Assembly (NCBI GenBank): GCA_041398565.1
Contig: JAWKUN010000002.1
Location: 1,488,001-1,552,000 of the forward strand
Direction: 5' to 3'
DNA length: 64,000 bases
DNA from: DATGPD01 sp041398565
Lineage (GTDB): Bacteria > Planctomycetota > UBA1135 > UBA2386
A model generated the notes under the pieces. The model was given only the letters and a program-made list of their open reading frames with translations. It made no database searches and was not told where the DNA came from. Shown piece by piece: positions 8,408 to 16,182 of this stretch (position 1 is the first letter of the stretch; every line of letters starts with the position of its first letter). Made by a program: the position numbers and the translations under genes.

Positions 8408-9772
8408 ATGATCGCACCGCCGATGCGCTTCACCACCCTTCGCGATCCGGTGCACGGCGACATCGAGCTGTCGCGCGAAGAGATCGCCGTGCTCGACACG
8501 CCGGAGTTCCAGCGGTTGCGTGGGATCAAGCAGCTCGGCACCTCGTACCTGGTGTTTCCGGGCGCCACGCACACCCGCTTCGAGCACTCGATCGGCACTC
8601 TGCACATGGCCGATCGCCTTATGACGGCGATGAGTCGGCACGCGCAGTGGGCGCCGGACTCGTTCCGTGCCGTCGATGCCGGCGAGCGCCGCATCCTGCG
8701 TCTGGCAGCGTTGCTCCACGACGTGACCCACATCCCGTTCGGGCACAACATCGAGGATCAGACCGGACTGCTCCCGCGCCACGATCGACCCGAGCGGTTC
8801 GCCGCCGTGCTCGGCGACACCGAGCTGGGCAGCGTGCTCGACCGGCTCGGCGTGCGCGCCGAGGTGCTGGCGATCCTGCAGGGAGGGGGCGCGGGGCTGC
8901 CGGCGTTCGCGGCGCAGGTCCTCTCCGACACGATCGATGCCGATCTGCTCGACTACCTCAAGCGCGACGCCTACTACACCGGTCTCGAGCTCCGCTACGA
9001 CCAGCGCGTCGCCACGTACTTCTGCATCGACCGAGCCAGCGAGCGCATGTTCGTGCACTGCGAGAAGGCCGGCATGCTGCGCGAGGACATCATGTCAGAG
9101 CTGATGCGCCTGCTGGACATGCGCTACCACTTCTCGGAGCGCGTGTACTACCACCACGCCAAGATCGCCGGCGGGGCGTTGCTGGCGCGCATGGTGGAAG
9201 TGGCGCTGCGCGCCGGCGCCATGGATGCGGCGAGGCTGCAGGCGTCGACCGACGAGACACTGATCGCCGACCTCGGACGCCTCGACCTGGGCGATGCGGC
9301 CGCCACCGAGCGGCTGCGGCGCTTCGTCGGTCGGTTCCGCCGGCGGCAGCTGCCCAAACGGGTGCTGGTCCTACCGGCCTACCTCAACGCCGGCGTGCAG
9401 CAGGAGCTCATCGACACCTACTTCGCCCCCGGACGCCAAGACGCGCGCTTTGCCTGGGAGGCGGCGCTGGAGGCAGAGGCGCGGCGCACCTTCGACCGCG
9501 ACCTCGACGTCATCATGTACTGCCCGCAGCGCTCGATGCAGCTCAAGGAAGCGCGCACGCTGGTGCGCCTGCCCGGCAGCGGCGACCGGATCTTGCCGCT
9601 GGCGGCCTTCTCGCGGCAGCTTCCCCGCCTGCAAGACCTCGAGGACAGCTACCCCCGCCTGTGGAAGCTCTACGTGTTCACGTCCGAGCCCGACAAGGAC
9701 GTGCGCCGCCGTCTGCAGGAGATGTGTCTGGCGGCGTTGCCCAAGGGGTGCGTCAACGCCCTGACCCTGTGA
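8408..9772 (+). CDS. HD-domain phosphohydrolase (SAMHD1/dGTPase-like)
   Basis: A 454-residue metal-dependent phosphohydrolase of the dNTPase/SAMHD1 group. The HD residues are seen as HTRFEHSIG near residue 57, LLHDVTHIPFGHN near 103, and IDADLLDYLKRDAYYTG near 178. These give the H...HD...D metal site and the tyrosine-rich block typical of the family. Family members hydrolyse dNTPs to nucleoside and triphosphate, or act on other phosphoesters, in the cytoplasm. Length fits the bacterial HD proteins of about 450 residues. The start could be 8408 or 8423; MRFTTLRDPVHGDIEL follows the second ATG and is the conserved N-terminus. The true substrate is unknown. Confidence 0.9.
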   Translation: MIAPPMRFTTLRDPVHGDIELSREEIAVLDTPEFQRLRGIKQLGTSYLVFPGATHTRFEHSIGTLHMADRLMTAMSRHAQWAPDSFRAVDAGERRILRLAALLHDVTHIPFGHNIEDQTGLLPRHDRPERFAAVLGDTELGSVLDRLGVRAEVLAILQGGGAGLPAFAAQVLSDTIDADLLDYLKRDAYYTGLELRYDQRVATYFCIDRASERMFVHCEKAGMLREDIMSELMRLLDMRYHFSERVYYHHAKIAGGALLARMVEVALRAGAMDAARLQASTDETLIADLGRLDLGDAAATERLRRFVGRFRRRQLPKRVLVLPAYLNAGVQQELIDTYFAPGRQDARFAWEAALEAEARRTFDRDLDVIMYCPQRSMQLKEARTLVRLPGSGDRILPLAAFSRQLPRLQDLEDSYPRLWKLYVFTSEPDKDVRRRLQEMCLAALPKGCVNALTL

Positions 9773-9919
9773 GGCGAATGCGGACTGGGGGGAGTCTGTC
9801 TGGCCACGGCACGAAAGCCGGCGCACTCGCGTTGCACGTTCGTGGATCGTCCGCGCCCGGCTACGCGGGGATGGGAAGAACACGATTGCGCGCGGCTCGG
9901 GCCCGGGTATCCCACTGCG

Positions 9920-10591
9920 ATGCCAACCTCCCGTCCCGGGCTCTGGTCTCTCGTGCTCGTTCCGGCCCTCGTCACCCTGCTGGTGACCGGCTTGCGCCTC
10001 TACGGCGAGATGCAGGATTGGAATCCGTCGTTGTTCAGCAGGGCGGCCGGGGGTGGCGGCGCGCTCGTCGGCATCAGCTGGTTGGTGCTGCTGTTCGGCT
10101 TCTGGTTCGGCTGGCGTCTGCGACGCGGTGGCGAGCGGGTCGGCATCGGACGCGCTCTGGCGCTGTACCTGGTCGCGGGCGGAGTCTTCGCCGGCGGCGT
10201 GTGGGCGCTGACCAAGTTCCAGTTCGTGGTCTTTCCCCAGCCCGAGGCTCCGGGCAAGCCGACCGGCATGCCCTACATGCTGGGTCTGATGGGGCTCGTG
10301 GTTCTGGTGTCCCTGGCCGCCTGGCCGCGTCTGACGCTGACCCTGATCGCCTACGGTCTGTTGGCGCGCATTCCGGTGGTGGTGATCACCTGGTTCGCGG
10401 TGCAGAACGATTGGGGCTCGCACTACGACAAGCTTGGGCCCGGCGTGGCCGCGTCGACGACGATGGAGAAGTTCTTGTTCCTGTCGATGGCGCAGGTCAC
10501 GTTCTGGCCGTTCGTGTTCACGACGGTGGCCGGTGGTGTCGTCGGCAGCTTGGGGGCGGCACTCGCGGGCAAGGGTCGGCAAGACTACTGA
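9920..10591 (+). CDS. multi-pass membrane protein, unknown function
   Basis: A 223-residue hydrophobic protein with five or six membrane spans (near residues 10-27, 50-68, 80-101, 119-137, 143-162 and 190-210). I see no catalytic motif or recognised family signature; TKFQFVVFPQPE between spans three and four may face outward. The ATG at 9920 was chosen because the first span begins 9 residues later. The stop codon at 10589-10591 lies 1 base before the GTG of the next gene, so the two are probably cotranscribed. Confidence 0.75.
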   Translation: MPTSRPGLWSLVLVPALVTLLVTGLRLYGEMQDWNPSLFSRAAGGGGALVGISWLVLLFGFWFGWRLRRGGERVGIGRALALYLVAGGVFAGGVWALTKFQFVVFPQPEAPGKPTGMPYMLGLMGLVVLVSLAAWPRLTLTLIAYGLLARIPVVVITWFAVQNDWGSHYDKLGPGVAASTTMEKFLFLSMAQVTFWPFVFTTVAGGVVGSLGAALAGKGRQDY

Positions 10592-10592
10592 C

Positions 10593-11411
10593 GTGGTCGC
10601 GGCTTCGCCCGATGCGGCGCGCCTGGCCGAGTTGATCGCGGCGCGTCTCGCCGCGATGCGCCAACCGTTGGTCGCGGCGTTCGCGTCGGCGCGGCCGGTG
10701 CGCCACTTCGTGGTCGACGACCTGTTGCCCGGCACGCATGTGCAAGCGGCGGCCGCCGCGTTCCCGCGGCCGCAGGACTTGCTGCTGCGCACGTCGCTGC
10801 GCGAACGCAAGCGGGTCGGCGTCGACGTCGACCGCTACGCGCCGATCCTGCGCGACCTCGTCCTCGCCTTCCAGGCGCCCGCGGTGGTCGCCGCTGTCGC
10901 GGCGATCACCGGTCTCGAAGGGCTCGAGCCGGACCCGTCGCTCTACGCCTCGGGCCTTTCGGTGATGGGACGCGGCGACTTCCTCAATCCGCACCTCGAC
11001 AATTCGCACGACGGCGATCAGCAGCGCTACCGCGTGCTGAACCTGTTGCTCTACGTGCAGCCGCTCTGGCGACCGGAGTACGGTGGGAGCCTCGAGCTGT
11101 GGTCGCCGGACCGTCGCGAGCCGCTGGTGTTGCCCGCACTGGGCAACCGCCTGGTGGTGATGCAGACCGACCGGCACAGCTGGCACTCGGTGAGCCCGGT
11201 GCAGGCCGACCTGCCGCGTCTGTGCGTGTCCAACTACTACTTCGCCGAGCGCTCGGCCACCGGCGAGACCTACCGCCATGTGACCACCTTCGCGGGCCGG
11301 CCCGAGCAGACGTGGGCGCGCCTTCTGCTCAAGCTCGACGCGGTGGCCCTCAACACCATCGGGCGTGCGCTGCCCGGGCTGGTGCGCCGCACGCGGCACC
11401 GCCGCGCTTGA
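10593..11411 (+). CDS. 2OG-Fe(II) oxygenase family protein
   Basis: A 272-residue cupin-fold dioxygenase of the prolyl-4-hydroxylase type, which uses 2-oxoglutarate, O2 and Fe(II). The iron site is visible as NPHLDNSHDG near residue 133 (HxD) and the distal histidine in DRHSWHSVSPV near 195. A few residues later RLCVSNYYF supplies the basic residue that would bind 2-oxoglutarate. LNLLLYVQPLW and EYGGSLELW between them are characteristic core strands. The GTG at 10593 follows the stop of the preceding membrane protein by 1 base; an ATG at 10656 is the alternative. The substrate is unknown; relatives act on proteins, sugars or small molecules. Confidence 0.85.
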   Translation: MVAASPDAARLAELIAARLAAMRQPLVAAFASARPVRHFVVDDLLPGTHVQAAAAAFPRPQDLLLRTSLRERKRVGVDVDRYAPILRDLVLAFQAPAVVAAVAAITGLEGLEPDPSLYASGLSVMGRGDFLNPHLDNSHDGDQQRYRVLNLLLYVQPLWRPEYGGSLELWSPDRREPLVLPALGNRLVVMQTDRHSWHSVSPVQADLPRLCVSNYYFAERSATGETYRHVTTFAGRPEQTWARLLLKLDAVALNTIGRALPGLVRRTRHRRA

Positions 11412-11454
11412 GCGGCGCGCCGATGGTCGCCGACAAGCGCACGCTGGCCGCCGG

Positions 11455-13449
11455 TCAGGGCGTGATGGCCAGAGCGTTGCTCACCGCGAAGCCGCAGGTG
11501 TCGCCGCCGGCGCGGTACACCGCCTGGACGAACACCGTCTTGCAGTGCGGGTCGGGCAGCGTGAAGGGGACGCGCACCTCGCCGCTGCTGGCGACGAGTG
11601 GCGTCACCTTCGGACTCGCCAGAGGCACGAAGACCCTGCCGCCGCAGAACGCACGCGGGGCCGGTTCGGCGGCGAAGCTCACCGCTCCGGGCAGGTCCGC
11701 CGCCGGCGGCGTCACCTGCAGCACCAGCGTGCCGTTCTCGACGGTCGCTGCCAGGCGTGGAGCGTGCAGGGGCGGCGGCGCGTAGGCGCCGTCGAGATCG
11801 ACGACCTGGGGCAGATCGACACTGACCTCGACTTCGACGGCCGCGTCGCCCACGCGAGCGACCACCCGAGCCGTTCCGGCGCCCAGCGCCGTGACCACGC
11901 CGTAGGGATCGACGGCGGCCACTCGGGTGTCGCTGCTGGAGTAGGTGACCCCCGGCGCGTAGGAGACGTCGGCATCGGCGTTCCCGGACGTGGTGGCGCG
12001 CAGACGCACTTCCCGCTGCTCGAAGGGTGCGGTCAAGCGCAGCGCGGCCGGCTCGGCGCGCAGGTCTCGCACTTCGGGCGGCGTCGCCGGCTCGGTGCCG
12101 TCGCCGCGGCCGACGATGGCGGCCGCGATCGCGTGCGCCAGGCGACGGTTGCCCTCGGCGTTCACGTGGCAGCAGTTGTCGATGTAGAGCGTGCCGGCGA
12201 CATCGCGGAACAGCCCACTCAGATCGGTGAAGGCGATGCCTTGCGCCGCCAGCTCGGCACCCGCCTGACGCAGGCGGGGGTAGGTGCTCGAGACCACGGG
12301 CCGGTAGCGGCTCTGCGGGTCGAAGGCCTGGCGTCGCTCCTCGTCGGTGAGCGTCTTGCTGCCATCGTCGTACTGGTTGGGCTGCAAGAAGTGGAAGTAG
12401 GCGATGCCGTGCGCCTGGCAGACCCGGTGCATGGCGCGCGAACAGCGCGCCCAGGTTGCCACGGCTTCGTCCGCCATGCGGTCGGCACTCTGCCCGGCTT
12501 CGACACCCGGGCCGACGACGTGGAAGGGCAGGTCGTCGCGCTTGCTCTGCTGCAGCTGCAGCAGGCGCGCGCCGACCTGCCGGTCGATCCAGCGGTCGAT
12601 GCTGTCCCACAGCACGTTGGCGACCACCGACCAGCGCCAGAAGCCGCCGGCGATGCCCGCCGCCAAACGGCGCTGTGTGTCCTGCAACACGGTGACCGTG
12701 CCCATGAGGCGGCGCTCGCGGGGATCGGGAGCGTGCTCGGCCAGCAGCGACCAGTTGCGCGGAAAGACCGCGGCGACACCGCGCGGCACGTTCTCCAGCG
12801 GGCCGAGCGTGGCTTCGTTGAAGCCGTCGAGATTGACGGCCACGTCGAGCTCGCCGCCGAGCGCCAGCAGGTAGGACAGAGACATCAGCTGTTGCGGCTG
12901 CTTGAAACCGCCGAGTCCGAGCCGCACGAACTCGATCCGCTTGTCGCCGAAGCGACGGTGGGCACGCAGGCGCTGCGCCAGCTCGTCGGCACCTTCCTCA
13001 CCGAAGAACTCGGCGACGGAGCCGCCGAAGATTCCGACCAGCACCACGTCCGCCCGGCGGGCGCGCACGGGATCTTCGTAGTCGACGAAGCCGTACCGGG
13101 TCACGCCGTAGCCGCGCGGTGGCAGCAGCATCTGATCGTCCGTGTCGCGGTTGGCGACGAAGCCGAGGTAGGGATGGATGCAGGTGTCGCCGCCGCTGTC
13201 CTGGAAGGCCAGGTCGGGCGTCGCGCGCGCCGTGTCGAGGATCTTGGCGCGTGCGGCCTGTGCGGCGTGCAGGCGCTCGAACGAGAACCCCTCGCCGCGC
13301 AGCACCCGGTAGCCGAGGAAGGCCGCCACCTCGAGCATCACCCACATCACCAGCAAGAGGATCGCGACGAATGCGAGCCGCCGTCGCCACGAACGTGGCC
13401 GCCGCGTGTGCGAGGCGCGGATCACGGGAGTGGACGGATCGGTGGCCAT
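11455..13449 (-). CDS. membrane-anchored SGNH-hydrolase-like protein with Big2 domain
   Basis: A 664-residue protein with one N-terminal anchor (about residues 25-44, LAFVAILLLVMWVMLEVAAF) and a large extracytoplasmic part. Residues of about 115-420 resemble an SGNH/GDSL esterase: GIFGGSVAEFFGEEG holds the candidate catalytic serine, a GLGGFKQPQQ block follows, and the C-terminal DNCCHVNAEGN carries the Asp/His pair. A bacterial Ig-like (Big2) module follows near 470-540, with VTYSSSDTRVAAVDPYG and VTALGAGTARVVA. The last 120 residues are beta-rich. Big2 domains usually bind carbohydrate or structure surface proteins, so an esterase acting on cell-surface glycans is plausible. The ATG at 13449 lies 2 bases from a 23-base direct repeat. 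Confidence 0.8.
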   Translation of the reverse strand: MATDPSTPVIRASHTRRPRSWRRRLAFVAILLLVMWVMLEVAAFLGYRVLRGEGFSFERLHAAQAARAKILDTARATPDLAFQDSGGDTCIHPYLGFVANRDTDDQMLLPPRGYGVTRYGFVDYEDPVRARRADVVLVGIFGGSVAEFFGEEGADELAQRLRAHRRFGDKRIEFVRLGLGGFKQPQQLMSLSYLLALGGELDVAVNLDGFNEATLGPLENVPRGVAAVFPRNWSLLAEHAPDPRERRLMGTVTVLQDTQRRLAAGIAGGFWRWSVVANVLWDSIDRWIDRQVGARLLQLQQSKRDDLPFHVVGPGVEAGQSADRMADEAVATWARCSRAMHRVCQAHGIAYFHFLQPNQYDDGSKTLTDEERRQAFDPQSRYRPVVSSTYPRLRQAGAELAAQGIAFTDLSGLFRDVAGTLYIDNCCHVNAEGNRRLAHAIAAAIVGRGDGTEPATPPEVRDLRAEPAALRLTAPFEQREVRLRATTSGNADADVSYAPGVTYSSSDTRVAAVDPYGVVTALGAGTARVVARVGDAAVEVEVSVDLPQVVDLDGAYAPPPLHAPRLAATVENGTLVLQVTPPAADLPGAVSFAAEPAPRAFCGGRVFVPLASPKVTPLVASSGEVRVPFTLPDPHCKTVFVQAVYRAGGDTCGFAVSNALAITP

Positions 13450-13451
13450 GA

Positions 13452-13657
13452 GCTGTAGGTGCTGCGAGTGCTTGGGACGTGCGCGAGATTTACAGGGGCG
13501 CTCACGTCGCCTCGGTGCGTGATTCGCGACGCCCGAGCAGCACCGGAAGCTCCAGGCAACAAAGCGGCCTGCGGCCCCTCTGGACGGCGCGCCGCGCCGA
13601 CTCGCACCTCTGGTGCGGCCGCAGGCAGCGACGGGCTGTAGGTGCTGCGAGTGCTTG
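13452..13657. repeat. 23-base perfect direct repeat pair flanking a 160-base segment
   Basis: Positions 13452-13474 and 13635-13657 are identical over 23 bases (each begins GCTGTAGGTGCTGCGAG). The intervening 160 bases contain an inverted repeat and one copy of a dispersed element. The first copy abuts the start codon of the SGNH gene and the second lies 24 bases from the stop of the ATP-grasp gene. The pair could be a local duplication or the flanks of a small inserted element. No transposase is present. Confidence 0.8.
13562..13632. repeat. dispersed hairpin repeat, family A copy 1
   Basis: About 70 bases similar to positions 39709-39778 elsewhere in the window. Shared words include CGGCCCCTC, GCGCCGACT and GCCGCAGGC in the same order and spacing. 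In this copy the ends form a perfect 10-base inverted repeat (GCCTGCGGCC and GGCCGCAGGC), so it can fold into a long hairpin. It lies between two leftward genes, where it may act as a terminator or processing signal. Confidence 0.7.
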
Positions 13658-13681
13658 CGCCGCCCTGCCTCTCGGGGTGCT

Positions 13682-14905
13682 TCACGACTCCGCGCTGGTC
13701 TGCACGGTCTGGCCGATGAAGGTCATGAGCGCGCGCAGCTCGTCGTAGTCGGGATGCCGCAGGCGGAACCAGGTGTTGACCAGCCAGCCCTTGTCGAGGC
13801 CCTTGGTGGGCGTGCCCGGCGCAGGCACCTCGTACTCGTAGAGGTATGGGCGGATACGCGGCATCACGGCGTCGAGTCCGCGGTGTGCGGCGATCTTGCC
13901 GTCGCGGCTCGGCCGCACCTGCACCGAGCCGGCCGCGAAGCGCCGGCTGGGGGCACGCTCGGTCGGGCGGTCGACCAGGGCCAGCGCCCATTCGCGGAAC
14001 ACGTCGAACTCGTTTGCCACGCGGTACATGTCCCAGATCTTCTCGCCTGCCGGCCGCGCGCCGATCTCGGAGAACTTCAGGCCCTTCGAGCCGAAGAACC
14101 ATTCCATGTGCGTGCCCGAGTTGCGGATGCCGAGCGCGTCGATCACGCGGCGGCCGACCTCGCGCAGCTCGCGGTAGCCATCGCCCTCGACCCGGTTGGT
14201 CACTGCGATCTGCGGCGACGCACTGCGGTCGCGCGCCGCTTCCAGGCAGCTCGGGTAGTAGTGCGCAGCGAAGTCGTGGCGGATGCCATCGCTGCCGCAG
14301 ATGGTGTCGTAGAACCCCTCGTGGCCGTCGACGAACTCCTCGAGGGCGAGGCGGTGGCCAGCGTCGAGCTTGAGCTTGGGCAGCAGCGCGCTCAACGCCT
14401 GGTCGTCGTCGACGCGGTAGGTCTGCAAGGCGCCGAACCCGGCGATCGGTTTGACCACGATCGGGTAACCGCAACGCTCGACGAAGGCGCGCACGTCGGC
14501 CGCCGAGGTCGCCGCGCTCGATTGAGCGCACGGGACGCCCTGTCGACGCAGGAAGTCCTTCATCGCCACCTTGTCGCGGCACAGACGCGCGGTCTCGACC
14601 GACAGACCGGGCAGCCCGAGCGCCTCGCGCAGGGCGGCTGCCGGCTCGACCAACGGCTCGTCGATCGTCTCGACTCGGTCGATGCTTCGCTGCCGCCCGA
14701 GCTCGCGCGCGGCGGTCAGCAGGGAAGGCACGTCGAGCAGGCGGGGGCAGGCGCGGTAGCCGTCGAGCAGGCGGCGCGCAGGTGCCGACAGGGCCTGGTC
14801 GGAACTCGGGCCGATGGCCGAGACGTGCGCGCCGATCGACTTCAGGCCGTGCAGGAACCCGTGGTTGTAGACGTGGGTGTCCGGAGCCAGGAAGAGAACG
14901 TGCAT
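13682..14905 (-). CDS. ATP-grasp domain protein (carboxylate-amine/thiol ligase fold)
   Basis: A 407-residue ATP-grasp enzyme, the fold that activates a carboxylate as acyl phosphate and joins it to an amine or thiol. The N-terminus MHVLFLAPDTHVYNHGFLHG looks like a Rossmann-like pre-grasp domain. TARLCRDKVAMKDFLRRQGV near residues 105-125 marks entry to the ATP-grasp domain. GYPIVVKPIAGFGALQTY near 145-163 carries the ATP-binding lysine, LALEEFVDG follows near 187, and HMEWFFGSKGLKFSEIGARP near 266-285 holds the Mg-binding Glu/Asn-type residues (WFF...EIGARP). Homologues include carbamoyl-phosphate synthase-like and biotin carboxylase-like proteins. The substrate is unknown, and no neighbouring pathway gene fixes it. 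Confidence 0.85.
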   Translation of the reverse strand: MHVLFLAPDTHVYNHGFLHGLKSIGAHVSAIGPSSDQALSAPARRLLDGYRACPRLLDVPSLLTAARELGRQRSIDRVETIDEPLVEPAAALREALGLPGLSVETARLCRDKVAMKDFLRRQGVPCAQSSAATSAADVRAFVERCGYPIVVKPIAGFGALQTYRVDDDQALSALLPKLKLDAGHRLALEEFVDGHEGFYDTICGSDGIRHDFAAHYYPSCLEAARDRSASPQIAVTNRVEGDGYRELREVGRRVIDALGIRNSGTHMEWFFGSKGLKFSEIGARPAGEKIWDMYRVANEFDVFREWALALVDRPTERAPSRRFAAGSVQVRPSRDGKIAAHRGLDAVMPRIRPYLYEYEVPAPGTPTKGLDKGWLVNTWFRLRHPDYDELRALMTFIGQTVQTSAES

Positions 14906-15105
14906 GCCGAGCCGCCATCATGCGTCTGGCGCCAGGGAGCCGCCATCGTCGTGGTGCGCGGTTTCGCTGGCGTCGAGTCGGGTGCCCGTGTGCCGGGCGC
15001 CCTGGCGCAGGTCCTGGCTGGGCTCAGATGGGATGAGAGAGAATCGAGCCTACACGCCCCGAGCCGTGTTGCTGGCGATCGCCTTCGCGATCGCGAGCCT
15101 CCGGC

Positions 15106-15516
15106 TCAGGCCTTGCTGCCGGCGAGCGCGAGCGGCGCCGGCGCCTCCGCCTCGACCGATTCGGCGATCCCTTCGCCGTGTCCCTTCGGCCAGATCTGGA
15201 AGCCGCCGCGCACGGCGCGTCCGTGCTCCTGCAGCTCCCAGGTGCCCCAGATTCCTTTCCCTTCGCGGAAGCCGCGGTAGACCACGTCGTGCGCCGGGTA
15301 CTCCTTGGTCCAGCGACACTCGCCGTCGTCGGAGTAGCGACCGAACACGGTGAACGCGCCGACGGAGTCGGCGCCGCCGCCGCCGATCTTGCCGCGCGTG
15401 AAGGTCAGGTCGAGGTCCATCCGGTGGCGTCCCGGATGGCGCGGGTCGAGGAAGAAGCCGGTCCAGGGACCGGACGGGAAGCGGTCGTCGTCGGAGGGTG
15501 CGTCGGGAGTGTGCAT
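15106..15516 (-). CDS. conserved hypothetical protein, beta-rich
   Basis: A 136-residue protein without signal peptide or membrane span. It has a regular beta-strand pattern: GPWTGFFLDP, DLTFTRGKIGGGGADSVGAF and VFGRYSDDGECRWTKEY, then VYRGFREGKGIWGTWEL. I have the impression that this aromatic/glycine pattern recurs in a family of uncharacterised proteins from planctomycetes and other aquatic bacteria, but I know no function. The ATG at 15516 is preferred over one at 15567 because the conserved part begins after it. Downstream (leftward) is the ATP-grasp gene after a 200-base gap. Confidence 0.7.
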   Translation of the reverse strand: MHTPDAPSDDDRFPSGPWTGFFLDPRHPGRHRMDLDLTFTRGKIGGGGADSVGAFTVFGRYSDDGECRWTKEYPAHDVVYRGFREGKGIWGTWELQEHGRAVRGGFQIWPKGHGEGIAESVEAEAPAPLALAGSKA

Positions 15517-15699
15517 CGCTGTCTGGCCGGCCGGCGGAAGCGCCGGCGCGGGGATAGTCCACCGCACGGGAGAGACGAGGGCCTACCTCGCGAAGAGTCG
15601 CCGCGCAGGTCGCGCGGCAAACCTGCGTGGTCACTTGACCGCCAGCGCTCGGCGCGGGACGCTGCCGCCCGGTGGCGTCGTCGACGCGACCGTTCTCGC

Positions 15700-15798
15700 G
15701 GGAGCGGATCTGGGCTGGTGTCTGGCCTGGTCTTCAAAACCAGTGGGGGCTGCCCTGGAGGTGGTCCCGGTGGGTTCGATTCCCATGCGCTCCCGCCA
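15700..15798 (+). tRNA. selC: tRNA-Sec (anticodon UCA)
   Basis: A 99-base selenocysteine tRNA with encoded CCA. The acceptor strand GGGAGCGG pairs with GCGCTCCC at 15787-15794, the discriminator is G15795 and CCA is 15796-15798. The long D stem is CTGGGC/GTCTGG. The anticodon arm CTGGT-CTTCAAA-ACCAG gives anticodon TCA after U33. A long variable arm (GGGGGCTGCC...GGTGGTCCC) precedes the T arm GTGGG-TTCGATT-CCCAT. The very long variable arm, extended acceptor/T stack and UCA anticodon identify tRNA-Sec and not a suppressor. The eighth acceptor pair is a G-G mismatch as drawn here. No selA, selB or selD is in the window; the genome must encode them for this tRNA to work. Confidence 0.93.
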
Positions 15799-15812
15799 TC
15801 TTCTCCGCGCCG

Positions 15813-16160
15813 ATGTCCCAGAGCCGCGAGCGCATCCTCAGCACGATCCGGAACTTCGTTGCCGATTCGTTCTGCGACGGGCGCAGCGACAGCCTGGGCG
15901 AGGGCACAGGGCTGGTCACCTCGGGCATCGTCGACTCGGCCGGGGTGGTGCACCTCGTCGAGTTCCTGGAGGCGAAGTTCGCCATCAGCATCGCCGACGA
16001 GGACGTGGGGCTCGCCAACTTCAACACCTTGAGCGCCATGGCCGACTTCGTGGCGCAGAAGCTCGGCGTGCCGTTGGCGCTCGCGCCGGCACCCGCGCCG
16101 GCCAAGCGCGCGCGGCGTGCCGGGGCGTCGCCGCGGACCCGCCGGCGTCGTTCTGGCTGA
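15813..16160 (+). CDS. acyl carrier protein
   Basis: A 115-residue acyl/peptidyl carrier protein. After an N-terminal helix (RERILSTIRNFVADSF), the motif SGIVDSAGVVHLVEFLE near residues 45-61 carries the serine that receives 4'-phosphopantetheine. The fold continues through FAISIADEDVGLANFNTLSAM. About 25 residues of Ala/Pro/Lys/Arg-rich tail follow the domain, which is unusual. The ATG at 15813 is only 14 bases after the CCA of tRNA-Sec, and no Shine-Dalgarno sequence is visible. The gene is therefore probably read from a transcript that also carries the tRNA. No ketosynthase or ligase lies nearby, so the partner pathway is unknown. Confidence 0.88.
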   Translation: MSQSRERILSTIRNFVADSFCDGRSDSLGEGTGLVTSGIVDSAGVVHLVEFLEAKFAISIADEDVGLANFNTLSAMADFVAQKLGVPLALAPAPAPAKRARRAGASPRTRRRRSG

Positions 16161-16182
16161 CGGGCGCGCTGGCGCGCGTCGG

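Noticed and set aside
15700..15798. The anticodon UCA read as an opal suppressor tRNA and not tRNA-Sec
   Set aside because: The long variable arm, long D stem and extended acceptor/T stack are features of tRNA-Sec; an ordinary suppressor would have a short variable loop or a serine/leucine-like body.
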